Below are positions 16,571-23,816 of a stretch of 64,000 nucleotides of DNA, piece by piece. Both the position numbers and the translations under genes were made by a program. This stretch comes from Iodobacter sp. (GTDB lineage: Bacteria; Pseudomonadota; Gammaproteobacteria; Burkholderiales; Chitinibacteraceae), in NCBI RefSeq assembly GCF_025352645.1, contig NZ_JANXSO010000017.1:1-64000 (forward strand), given 5' to 3'. Under the pieces are notes generated by a model. The model saw only the letters and a program-made list of their open reading frames with translations, was not told the DNA's origin and did not search any database. Position 1 is the stretch's first letter; each line of letters opens with the position of its first letter.

Positions 16571-17992
16571 ATGTCTGATATTTACCCAAATCAATTAACC
16601 GACGGCCATAATGAGCGGCAATTGGCGTTGCAATCTTTATTTCGTACTTTAGAAGACCATTCCGAAGGCACGGTGATTGTGGATGAGCAATGCAAAATTG
16701 TTTGGATTAATGCCCGCTACGCCGATCGCTTTGGCTTTAAAGACCCCGCTAACGCCATTGGCAAAGCCGTAGAAGAAGTCATCCCTAATAGCCAATTACG
16801 GGAAGTATTACGCACCGGCCAACCTATTTTATTAGATTTAATGGAAACGGCAGAAAGAACGCTGGTAGTGACTCGGCTGCCATTAAAAGATCAACAAGGC
16901 CAACTAATTGGTGCAATTGGCTTTGCTTTATTTGATGAAATTCAATCGCTAGCACCGCTAGTAGCCAAGTTTTCTAGCCTGCAAAAAGAATTAGCGGTAG
17001 CACATGAATCGCTGGCACAAGCCCGCCGTGCTAAGTATTCATTTGCCCATTTTATTGGCGAATGCGATAGCGTTCGGGAGCTAAAGCGCCAAGCCAGCCG
17101 CGCGGCGCAAAGAGACGCCCCTATTTTATTATTGGGTGAAACCGGCACAGGTAAAGAGGTACTGGCGCACGCGATTCATGCCGCCTCCCCGCGTGCGCAC
17201 AAGCCCTTGGTTACGCTGAATATGGCGGCCATTCCAGAAACGCTGCTCGAGGCCGAGCTATTTGGGGCAACGGCGGGTGCTTACACGGGGGCAGATAAAA
17301 AAGGGCGTATCGGTAAATTTCAACTCGCCCACGGCGGCACGCTATTTTTAGATGAAATCGGCGATATGCCGCCTGCCTTACAGGTCAAACTGCTCCGTGT
17401 CTTACAAGATAAAGAGTTTGAAGCGCTTGGCTCTAATCAAGTACAACGCGTCGACGTGCGCATCATCGCAGCGACCTCCGCCCCCTTGACCAGGCTCATT
17501 CAAGAAGGGCAGTTTAGAGCCGACCTGTTTTACCGGCTGAATGTGCTCACCATAGAATTACCACCGCTGCGGGCAAGGCAAAGTGATCTAGGCCTTTTAG
17601 CCGATGCCATTCTAAAAAAACTGGCCGCCAGCGGGCTGGGGCAACACCGCTTAGCGCCCTCGGCCATCGCCCTGCTTAGCCAATACCCTTGGCCTGGTAA
17701 TGTGCGTGAGCTGCATAATATTTTAGAGCGCAGCCTGATGCTCAGTGATCGTGCCGTCTTACAAGCAGAAGATTTGCGCCCCCTCCTTTACCCAGCAGCT
17801 AGCCCAAGCCCCAACCCCGTACCCTTAAACCTAAACCATAACGACGCCATGCTCGCTTTTGAGCAGCAGCTCATTTCTGACGCACTAAAAAGTTGCGCTG
17901 GGCATATACCCAGCACCGCCGCCAAGCTAGGCATTGCCCGCGCTACACTGTATAAAAAAATCGCCAGCTTTAAAATGAGCCCCGCAAACTGA
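16571..17992 (+). CDS. Sigma54-dependent Fis-family transcriptional activator
   Basis: A 473-residue enhancer-binding protein. ATG 16571 is preferred over GTG 16550 because AAAGGA lies about 9 bp before it. Residues about 15-130 form a PAS sensor (IVDEQCKIVWINARYADRFG). The AAA+ domain has Walker A GETGTGKE near 188-195, GAYTGA near 236-241 (a common variant of the sigma54-contacting GAFTGA loop) and the DEIGDMPP Walker B. A Fis-type helix-turn-helix ends the protein (TAAKLGIARATLYKKI). There is no receiver domain, so it should sense a small ligand. The adjacent inverted repeat and sigma54 promoter place the ABC importer under its control. HbcR, a Pseudomonas activator of hydroxybutyrate catabolism, is a known functional parallel. 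Confidence 0.93.
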   Translation: MSDIYPNQLTDGHNERQLALQSLFRTLEDHSEGTVIVDEQCKIVWINARYADRFGFKDPANAIGKAVEEVIPNSQLREVLRTGQPILLDLMETAERTLVVTRLPLKDQQGQLIGAIGFALFDEIQSLAPLVAKFSSLQKELAVAHESLAQARRAKYSFAHFIGECDSVRELKRQASRAAQRDAPILLLGETGTGKEVLAHAIHAASPRAHKPLVTLNMAAIPETLLEAELFGATAGAYTGADKKGRIGKFQLAHGGTLFLDEIGDMPPALQVKLLRVLQDKEFEALGSNQVQRVDVRIIAATSAPLTRLIQEGQFRADLFYRLNVLTIELPPLRARQSDLGLLADAILKKLAASGLGQHRLAPSAIALLSQYPWPGNVRELHNILERSLMLSDRAVLQAEDLRPLLYPAASPSPNPVPLNLNHNDAMLAFEQQLISDALKSCAGHIPSTAAKLGIARATLYKKIASFKMSPAN

Positions 17993-18018
17993 ACAAGTAG
18001 CCTGCTGAGCTTAAAAAA

Positions 18019-18060
18019 CCCGTCTCATTATCGAGAATAACATCCTAATAATGAGACGGG
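18019..18060. promoter_or_regulatory. Inverted repeat, likely activator binding site (UAS)
   Basis: CCCGTCTCATTAT (18019-18031) and ATAATGAGACGGG (18048-18060) are perfect 13-bp inverted repeats separated by 16 bp, so the GTCTCA cores are about three helical turns apart. A third GTCTCATTTT half-site lies at 18121. The pair sits about 130-170 bp upstream of the sigma54 promoter, the normal place for an enhancer. No T-run follows, which argues against a terminator for the regulator gene. Confidence 0.7.
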
Positions 18061-18187
18061 GCGATGGCTCACCAGACCCTTAGCTTTATTACATTTTGGT
18101 GCACGCCCCCTGCTGGCGTCGTCTCATTTTATAGACAACCCTCGGTCTAATCTATTCTCAAGCCGCATATTTGCTCAATTCTTATTG

Positions 18188-18205
18188 CTGGCACACATCA
18201 TGCTT
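18188..18205 (+). promoter_or_regulatory. Sigma54 (-24/-12) promoter
   Basis: CTGGCACACATCATGCTT contains TGGCAC with GG at 18190-18191, exactly ten bases, then GC at 18202-18203, matching the TGGCAC-N5-TTGC consensus except for one base in the -12 element. Transcription would begin near 18215, giving a leader of about 325 nt before the first transporter gene. It lies directly downstream of a sigma54-activator gene, which strengthens the call. Confidence 0.75.
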
Positions 18206-18329
18206 ACTAATAGTCTTATAGGCTTAATGTACGGACTAGGCATTCCATCCTAAATAACAAGATAGACTTTCTAGCCAAGAAAGCACCCGTTAAAAATAGA
18301 GATCTACCTATTACAAACATTGAAACATC

Positions 18330-18455
18330 GTAGGGGGATGCAACCCGCATTTTTTAGCATCGCCCGCAGGTTGCTCTCTCTGCACTTTAAGATTTAACCC
18401 GCTGATTCACATCATGATTTTTTTGTTGGCGCATATGGGGTTGCACCCGCCCTGC
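18330..18455. repeat. REP-like palindrome, copy 2 (degenerate, expanded)
   Basis: GTAGGGGGATGCAACCCGC (18330-18348) and GGGGTTGCACCCGCCCTGC (18437-18455) are recognisable arms of the same family, but the spacer has grown to about 88 bp and holds an extra half-arm (CGCCCGCAGGTTGC near 18361). The 30 bp before it (GATCTACCTATTACAA...GAAACATC) also match the flank of the copy at 23.7 kb, so the mobile unit is larger than the palindrome. It lies in the leader of the transporter operon. Confidence 0.65.
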
Positions 18456-18540
18456 CCATGCAAAAATAGAGTGCAATTCTAGACATCATCCCAAGGCCTT
18501 TTGTCTGTATTGAATTAAGCCTGTCATAAGGATAAATACA

Positions 18541-19329
18541 GTGAACGCAGACATCATTTTACAAACGCATGACTTATGCAAAGAGTTCAAAGGCTTTGCC
18601 GCCGTCAGCAATATCAATTTGCAAGTGGCGCGTGGCAGCATCCATGCCCTGATCGGCCCCAATGGCGCGGGCAAAACCACGGTATTTAACTTGCTGACCA
18701 AATTTTTAGCCCCCACTTCTGGGCGGGTGATTTTTGATGGCAAAGACATCAGCGCCACGGCCCCCGCAGAAGTGGCCATGCAAGGGCTGATTCGTTCTTT
18801 TCAAATTTCTGCTGTTTTCCCAAATATGAGCGCACTCGACAATATTCGCGTTGCGCTGCTGCGGATCAATGGCGGCGCACATCGGTTTTGGCGCTCTAAA
18901 AATGAATTAACTGCCTATAACGATCGCGCACTCTTACTGCTAGATGAAGTGGGCCTAGCGGAGTTTTCCCATGTATTAGCAGGGGAGCTGGCTTACGGCA
19001 GAAAGCGCGCCTTAGAAATTGCCACCACCTTAGCGCTGCAGCCCAAGCTAATGCTACTCGATGAGCCCACCCAAGGCATGGGCATAGAAGACGTAGAACG
19101 CGTCACCGCACTGATCAAACGCGCGGCAGTAGGGCGCACCATTTTGATGGTAGAGCACAACTTAAAAGTGGTTTCTACCTTAGCAGACAAAATCACCGTG
19201 TTAGCCCGTGGTCAGCATTTATCCGAAGGTGATTACGCCACTGTTTCTGCCGACCCAAAGGTCATGGAAGCCTATTTGGGCGTTAGCCCCGCAACGCCGA
19301 TTCAGCCACAGGATGCTCTGCATGCTTAA
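18541..19329 (+). CDS. Branched-chain-type ABC importer ATPase (LivG-like)
   Basis: A 262-residue cytoplasmic ATPase starting at GTG 18541; GATAAATACA before it gives only a weak ribosome site. Walker A GPNGAGKTT (39-47), signature LAYGRKRALE (150-159, the LivG-type form in place of LSGGQ) and Walker B KLMLLDEP (169-176) are intact, with the switch histidine in VEHNLK. It powers import with the second ATPase, two permeases and a periplasmic binding protein encoded downstream. The substrate is not given by the ATPase; the hydroxybutyrate genes downstream suggest a hydroxy acid. Its stop overlaps the start of the next gene. Confidence 0.9.
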   Translation: MNADIILQTHDLCKEFKGFAAVSNINLQVARGSIHALIGPNGAGKTTVFNLLTKFLAPTSGRVIFDGKDISATAPAEVAMQGLIRSFQISAVFPNMSALDNIRVALLRINGGAHRFWRSKNELTAYNDRALLLLDEVGLAEFSHVLAGELAYGRKRALEIATTLALQPKLMLLDEPTQGMGIEDVERVTALIKRAAVGRTILMVEHNLKVVSTLADKITVLARGQHLSEGDYATVSADPKVMEAYLGVSPATPIQPQDALHA

Positions 19330-20044
19330 CCACGACGATCATACCGGTGAGATGTTGCGTGTAAGCGGCTTACACGCTTTTTATGGTGAATCGCATATTT
19401 TGCATGGCATTGATTTTGGGGTGCGCCGTGGCGAGCTCATTACCTTACTCGGCAGAAATGGCGCGGGCCGCAGCACCACACTCAAGGCGATTTTAGGCCT
19501 TACCGGCCAGCGGGCAGGCTCCATCATGGTGAATGGCCGTGAAGTAATCCGCATGCCCACCCATAAAATCGCCCACCTTGGTGTGGGCTGGTGCCCTGAA
19601 GAACGGGCGATTTTTGCAAGCCTAAATGTTGAAGAAAACCTCAACCTACCCCCCAAAGTGCGTAGCGATGGCATGAGTTTGGAAGAGATCTACACCCTAT
19701 TCCCCAATCTATGGGAGCGCCGCAAAAGCCAAGGCACACGGCTATCTGGAGGCGAGCAGCAAATGCTGGCGATGGCGCGAATCTTACGCACCGGCGCGCG
19801 CCTTCTGCTACTGGATGAAATCACCGAAGGCCTCGCCCCTGTCATCGTAAAAAAACTCGGAGAAACCGTCACCCTATTAAAAGAGCGCGGCTACACCATT
19901 GTGTTAGTCGAGCAAAACTTCCACTTTGCCGCAGGCATTGCAGACCGCCACTACGTGATTGAGCACGGCCAAGTGATCGACGCCATCAGCGCCAATGAAT
20001 TGTCATCCAGCACCGGGCGATTGAATCACTACCTAGGGGTTTAA
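19322..20044 (+). CDS. Branched-chain-type ABC importer ATPase (LivF-like), altered Walker A
   Basis: A 240-residue ATPase. ATG 19322 overlaps the previous stop by 8 bp and has AGGA about 9 bp upstream; ATG 19352 is a less likely start. The Walker A reads GRNGAGRST (44-52), with arginine 50 where almost all ABC ATPases have the phosphate-binding lysine. Walker B reads LLLDEITEG instead of DEPSEG. The signature LSGGEQQ (near 141-147) and the switch histidine region (VEQNFHFA, where Q/N replaces H) follow LivF practice. I recall similar R-for-K proteins in betaproteobacterial LivF homologues, so this may mark a subfamily with one weak nucleotide site rather than a defect. Confidence 0.9.
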   Translation: MLNHDDHTGEMLRVSGLHAFYGESHILHGIDFGVRRGELITLLGRNGAGRSTTLKAILGLTGQRAGSIMVNGREVIRMPTHKIAHLGVGWCPEERAIFASLNVEENLNLPPKVRSDGMSLEEIYTLFPNLWERRKSQGTRLSGGEQQMLAMARILRTGARLLLLDEITEGLAPVIVKKLGETVTLLKERGYTIVLVEQNFHFAAGIADRHYVIEHGQVIDAISANELSSSTGRLNHYLGV

Positions 20045-20063
20045 CAACAGCTCAAATGTAAGC

Positions 20064-20120
20064 GTAGGGTGGGCGCAAGCCGCATTTTTCAGCATTACTC
20101 GCGGGTTGCACCCGCCCTAC
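20064..20120. repeat. REP-like palindrome, copy 3
   Basis: GTAGGGTGGGCGCAAGCCGC (20064-20083) and CGCGGGTTGCACCCGCCC... ending CCCTAC (20100-20120) form an imperfect palindrome with a short ATTTTTCAGCATTACT spacer. It lies between the second ATPase gene and the binding-protein gene, so any transcript through the operon would carry this hairpin 5' of the binding protein. Confidence 0.8.
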
Positions 20121-20266
20121 GATATTGATGAGGCGTTTAAGCAAGAGACATGATCAGCACATGTTTTTATATATGTTTGCTCTCTGTGTCTACAGAGCTT
20201 TCGACCGCTTTTTTGAATTTCGCAGCCCCGCAAGATCATTGCCCAACCCTTACGGAGAACCATCCC

Positions 20267-21469
20267 ATGCAAGCACGCTGTAAAACTCTAGTACTCGCTT
20301 TAGCCCTTGCCCTTCCAGCGCTTAGTTTGGCTGGGCCGCTTTCGGGAGATATGGTCAAGATCGGCATCTTGACAGATATGTCCGGCGTTTATGCCACGGT
20401 AGGCGGCAAAGGCTCGGTGATTGCTGCGCAAATGGCGATTGCTGATTTTGGTGGCAAAGTGCTGGGTAAGCCAATTGAGCTAGTCAGTGCCGATCACCAA
20501 AACAAAGCCGATATCGGCGTAGGTAAGGCACGGGAGTGGTTCGACACCGAAGGCGTAGATATGGTGAACGACTTACTGAATTCTGGCGTAGGCATTGCAG
20601 TCCAAAAACTAGGTACAGAGAAAAAACGCATCACCATCAATAATGGCGCAGGCTCCACCGCGCTCACCGGCAAAGAATGCGGCCCTTACGGTGTGCATTA
20701 CGCCTATGACACTTATGCCCTCGCCAAAGGCACCGCTACCGCACTCATGAAGCAAGGCTTAGACAGCTGGTTCTTTTTACAGGCTGACTACGCCTTTGGT
20801 GCTGCATTGCAAGGCGACGCCAGCAAAATTGTAGCCGCCACGGGTGGCAAGGTACTGGGCACGGTAAAACACCCTCTTTCCTCTACCGATTTTTCTTCTT
20901 ACTTACTGCAAGCACAAGACTCTAAAGCAAAGGTGGTTGGCCTGGCTAATGCGGGCGCTGATTTTGTAAACGCGGTCAAGCAAGCCAAAGAATTTGGCCT
21001 AAAGCAAACCATTGCGGGCCTCTTGGTCTTTGATAGCGATATCAAAGCGCTGGGCTTAAACGCCGCGCAAGGCATGAAATTTACCACCGCTTATTCATGG
21101 GAAATCAATCCAGAGATGGAAGCTTTTGGTAAGAAATTCTTTGCCAAAGCGGGCTTTATGCCCACCATGGATCATGCAGGGGTTTACTCCAGCACTCTGC
21201 ACTATTTAAATGCGGTGAAAGCAGCAGGCACAGATGATGCCGATGCGGTAATGAAGAAAATGCGTGAAACCAAGGTGAATGACTTTTTCGCCAAAAATGG
21301 CGTAATCCGCGAAGACGGCCGCATGGTGCACGATATGTATCTGGTTGAAGTGATTAAACCTAGCGAATCCAAAGGTGCATGGGATCAGCTCAAACTCGTC
21401 GCCACCATCCCTGGCGACGTAGCCTTCAAGCCCCTGTCTGTTAGCGAATGCCCTTTGATAAAAAAATAA
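20267..21469 (+). CDS. Periplasmic substrate-binding protein of the ABC importer
   Basis: A 400-residue protein of the type I periplasmic binding fold (Peripla_BP_6). ATG 20267 is preceded by CGGAGAAC, and a signal peptide follows (MQARCKTLVLALALALPALS, cleavage near residue 22-23). The mature start VKIGILTDMSGVYATVGGKG, the GKPIELVSADHQNKADIGV strand and FDSDIKALGL match Liv-type receptors of betaproteobacteria. These bind amino acids, aromatic acids or other carboxylates; the ligand is not deducible by eye. Earlier in-frame starts back to 20150 would precede the signal peptide and lie in repeat-flanking DNA. The gene is bracketed by hairpin-forming repeats on both sides. Confidence 0.92.
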   Translation: MQARCKTLVLALALALPALSLAGPLSGDMVKIGILTDMSGVYATVGGKGSVIAAQMAIADFGGKVLGKPIELVSADHQNKADIGVGKAREWFDTEGVDMVNDLLNSGVGIAVQKLGTEKKRITINNGAGSTALTGKECGPYGVHYAYDTYALAKGTATALMKQGLDSWFFLQADYAFGAALQGDASKIVAATGGKVLGTVKHPLSSTDFSSYLLQAQDSKAKVVGLANAGADFVNAVKQAKEFGLKQTIAGLLVFDSDIKALGLNAAQGMKFTTAYSWEINPEMEAFGKKFFAKAGFMPTMDHAGVYSSTLHYLNAVKAAGTDDADAVMKKMRETKVNDFFAKNGVIREDGRMVHDMYLVEVIKPSESKGAWDQLKLVATIPGDVAFKPLSVSECPLIKK

Positions 21470-21482
21470 CACACTGAAGCAT

Positions 21483-21640
21483 TAAAACCCAAATCTTGAA
21501 ACACAGAGGAAAAGAAGAACACAGAGGATCACGGAGAAAGGCAGCTCACACAAGAGCATGCCCTCTCTTCGCTTTATCTTGGGTTTCCTCCGTGAAACTC
21601 CGTGTTCTCTGCGTTCTCCGTGTTTCAAGGTTTGGGTTTA
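21483..21640. repeat. Long imperfect inverted repeat (CACAGAG/CTCCGTG type)
   Basis: An arm of about 58 bp beginning TAAAACCCAAATCTTGAAAC at 21483 pairs with an arm of about 57 bp ending TTTCAAGGTTTGGGTTTA at 21640, around a 43-bp centre. Blocks AACACAGAGG, TCACGGAG and GAAACAC match across the axis with scattered mismatches. It lies between the binding-protein gene and the first permease gene and would fold into a long stem in mRNA. Confidence 0.8.
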
Positions 21641-21692
21641 CAGCACATTGATGAGCTTAGTCGCTAAGTAAAAATCACTTTCCGAGGTTTAA

Positions 21693-22598
21693 ATGGATAT
21701 CCCCCTGCAAGCCATTCTTTCTCAAGCCTTGCTTGGCCTAAATAACGGTGCTTTTTATGCCTTGCTGAGCCTTGGGCTGGCAGTTATTTTTGGCATGCTT
21801 AACGTCGTTAACTTTGCTCACGGCGCTTTTTATATGCTGGGGGCGTTTGTGGCTTTACTAGGATATGACCAATTAGGGCGCTGGCTTGGTGATGAAAGCA
21901 TCCATATGTCGTTTTGGGCCGCGCTGATTATTGGCCCTATCGTGGTGGGCTTACTCGGCGTGTTGATCGAAAAAACCATGCTGCGCCGCCTGTATCAAGT
22001 TGATCACCTGTATGGGCTACTGCTGACCTTTGGCTTGGCACTGATTTTTGAAGGGGTACTGAGTAATTACTTCAACATGGCCGGCGAGCCTTACAACGCC
22101 AAACCAGAAATCCTAGAAGGCGCAATCAATCTGGGCTTTATGGTGTTTCCTAAATATCGGTTATTTTCGATTGTTCTCTCGCTCTCGGTCTGTTTTGGCG
22201 TGTGGTATTTAATCGAAAAAACCAAATTAGGCTCCCACCTCAGGGCAGGCACAGAAAATCCCGACGTAACCCGTGCGTTTGGGATTGACGTGCCCTCCTT
22301 ACGCACTCTTACCTACTTTTTAGGCGTTGCTTTGGCTGGGCTTGCGGGTGTGGTGGCTGCGCCTATTTATTCAGTCAGCCCCAAGATGGGATCAGATTTA
22401 ATCATCATCGTGTTTGCCGTGGTGGTGATTGGTGGCATGGGCTCCATCATGGGGGCCATCCTTACTGGCATTGCGCTGGGCTTATTAGAAGGCTTAGTCA
22501 AAGTGTTTTACCCACCGCTGGCCAATACCGTGATTTTTATTGTGATGGCGCTAGTCTTGCTCTGGCGCCCTTCTGGCCTATTTGGTAAGGAAAACTAA
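21693..22598 (+). CDS. Branched-chain-type ABC importer permease (LivH-like)
   Basis: A 301-residue inner-membrane protein with about eight hydrophobic helices. It has the LivH hallmarks: an N-terminal NNGAFYALLSLGLAVIFGMLNVVNFAHG segment, the cytoplasmic loop TRAFGIDVPSLRTLTYFLG that contacts the ATPases, and GGMGSIMGAILTG near the C-terminus. It forms half of the translocation pore with the next gene product. TCCGAGG lies upstream of ATG 21693. The stop and the next start overlap (TAATG), so the two permeases are translationally coupled. Confidence 0.92.
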   Translation: MDIPLQAILSQALLGLNNGAFYALLSLGLAVIFGMLNVVNFAHGAFYMLGAFVALLGYDQLGRWLGDESIHMSFWAALIIGPIVVGLLGVLIEKTMLRRLYQVDHLYGLLLTFGLALIFEGVLSNYFNMAGEPYNAKPEILEGAINLGFMVFPKYRLFSIVLSLSVCFGVWYLIEKTKLGSHLRAGTENPDVTRAFGIDVPSLRTLTYFLGVALAGLAGVVAAPIYSVSPKMGSDLIIIVFAVVVIGGMGSIMGAILTGIALGLLEGLVKVFYPPLANTVIFIVMALVLLWRPSGLFGKEN

Positions 22599-23593
22599 TG
22601 AATGCGCCAGTGATTAAACTCGCCCCTGTAGCCGCGCTACAAACAAAGAAAAACCACTACACCCCGTGGATCATCGCCTTGGTACTGGCCTCAATCGCAC
22701 CCTTTATGATTTACCCCATTTTTGCCATGGAGCTGATGTGCTTTGCCCTCTTTGCCTGTGCCTTTAATTTATTACTCGGCTTTGGTGGCTTACTGAGTTT
22801 TGGCCATGCGGCTTTTTTTGGCGGTGCGGCTTATCTGTGTGGGCATGCCATCAAAACCTGGGGACTAAGCCCTGAGCTAGGCATTCTTGTTGCCACCTTA
22901 GGCGCAGCGATTCTGGGCCTTGCCATTGGCAGCATCGCCATCCGCCGCCAAGGCATTTACTTTGCCATGGTGACGCTGGCTTTAGCGCAAATTGTGTTTT
23001 TTCTTTGTTTACAAATGCCTTTTACCGGCGGTGAAGATGGCTTGCAAGGTATCCCCAAAGGGCATTTATTTGGCTTAATTGATTTATCCGCCACCTTTAG
23101 CTTTGGCGGTCAACAGCTTCCCCTTGCGCTGTACTTTTTTGTACTGGCCGTGACTTTTGCAGGCTACTGGCTGATTTGGCGCACCGTTCACTCGCCCTTT
23201 GGCATGGTGCTTAAAGCCATTAAAGAAAACGAAGCCCGCGCTTTGTCTTTAGGCTATCGCGTGAATCGCTACAAACTCGCCACCTTTGTGCTCTCTGCCG
23301 CTTTGGCAGGGCTGGCTGGGGCAACAAAAGCACTGGTGGTTGGCCTTGCCTCTTTAAGCGATGTGTCTTGGCATATGTCGGGTGAAGTGGTGCTAATGAC
23401 CTTGCTTGGCGGCATGGGCACGCTACTCGGCCCGCTGGTGGGGGCCGTTACCATCAGCACGATGCACCATGAGCTGGCCTCGCTCGGTTCATGGGTTACT
23501 GTGACCATCGGCGTGGTGTTTGTGGCCTGCGTGATGGCATTTAGGCGCGGCATCGTGGGCGAAATTGCCTACCGCTTGAAACGAAGCTTTTAA
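22598..23593 (+). CDS. Branched-chain-type ABC importer permease (LivM-like)
   Basis: A 331-residue inner-membrane protein with about nine hydrophobic segments and LivM features: FNLLLGFGGLLSFGHAAFFGG, the IRRQGIYFAMVTLALAQI stretch, the ATPase-contact loop KENEARALSLGYRVNRYKL and GGMGTLLGPLVGA. It is the second pore half. Its ATG overlaps the stop of the LivH-like gene by one base. It ends 30 bp before the MITE-like element that separates the transporter from the oligomer hydrolase gene. Confidence 0.92.
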   Translation: MNAPVIKLAPVAALQTKKNHYTPWIIALVLASIAPFMIYPIFAMELMCFALFACAFNLLLGFGGLLSFGHAAFFGGAAYLCGHAIKTWGLSPELGILVATLGAAILGLAIGSIAIRRQGIYFAMVTLALAQIVFFLCLQMPFTGGEDGLQGIPKGHLFGLIDLSATFSFGGQQLPLALYFFVLAVTFAGYWLIWRTVHSPFGMVLKAIKENEARALSLGYRVNRYKLATFVLSAALAGLAGATKALVVGLASLSDVSWHMSGEVVLMTLLGGMGTLLGPLVGAVTISTMHHELASLGSWVTVTIGVVFVACVMAFRRGIVGEIAYRLKRSF

Positions 23594-23622
23594 CGACAGA
23601 GGCTATGGCATAGCGCTCTATC

Positions 23623-23790
23623 CAATCCTATCAACTTAAGGGCATTGTTGATCGTTCAATTTTAAGCGATCAACTTAGATCTATCTATTGCAAGGAAACA
23701 TCGTAGGGCGGGTGAAACTCGCGTTTTTCAGTATCGCTCGCGGGTTTCACCCGCCCTACGAAAGGCATATTGCTGAAGTTGATAGGATTG
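23623..23790. mobile_element. MITE-like element with perfect 15-bp terminal inverted repeats
   Basis: CAATCCTATCAACTT (23623-23637) and AAGTTGATAGGATTG (23776-23790) are exact reverse complements bounding 168 bp. Inside sits REP-like copy 4 (GTAGGGCGGGTGAAACTCGC from 23703, with its complementary arm 23739-23759), preceded by an AT-rich half that contains a GATCAACTTAGATC stretch. No coding capacity and no clear target-site duplication. A 19-bp stretch identical to the left end (CCAATCCTATCAACTTAAG) recurs at 51829-51847. Confidence 0.65.
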
Positions 23791-23816
23791 CCCCCACACA
23801 CACCCTGAGGTGAACG

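Noticed and set aside
18019..18060. Inverted repeat read as a Rho-independent terminator
   Set aside because: The loop is 16 nt and no T-run follows on either strand; the recurrence of GTCTCATT at 18121 and the sigma54 promoter downstream fit a regulator site better.
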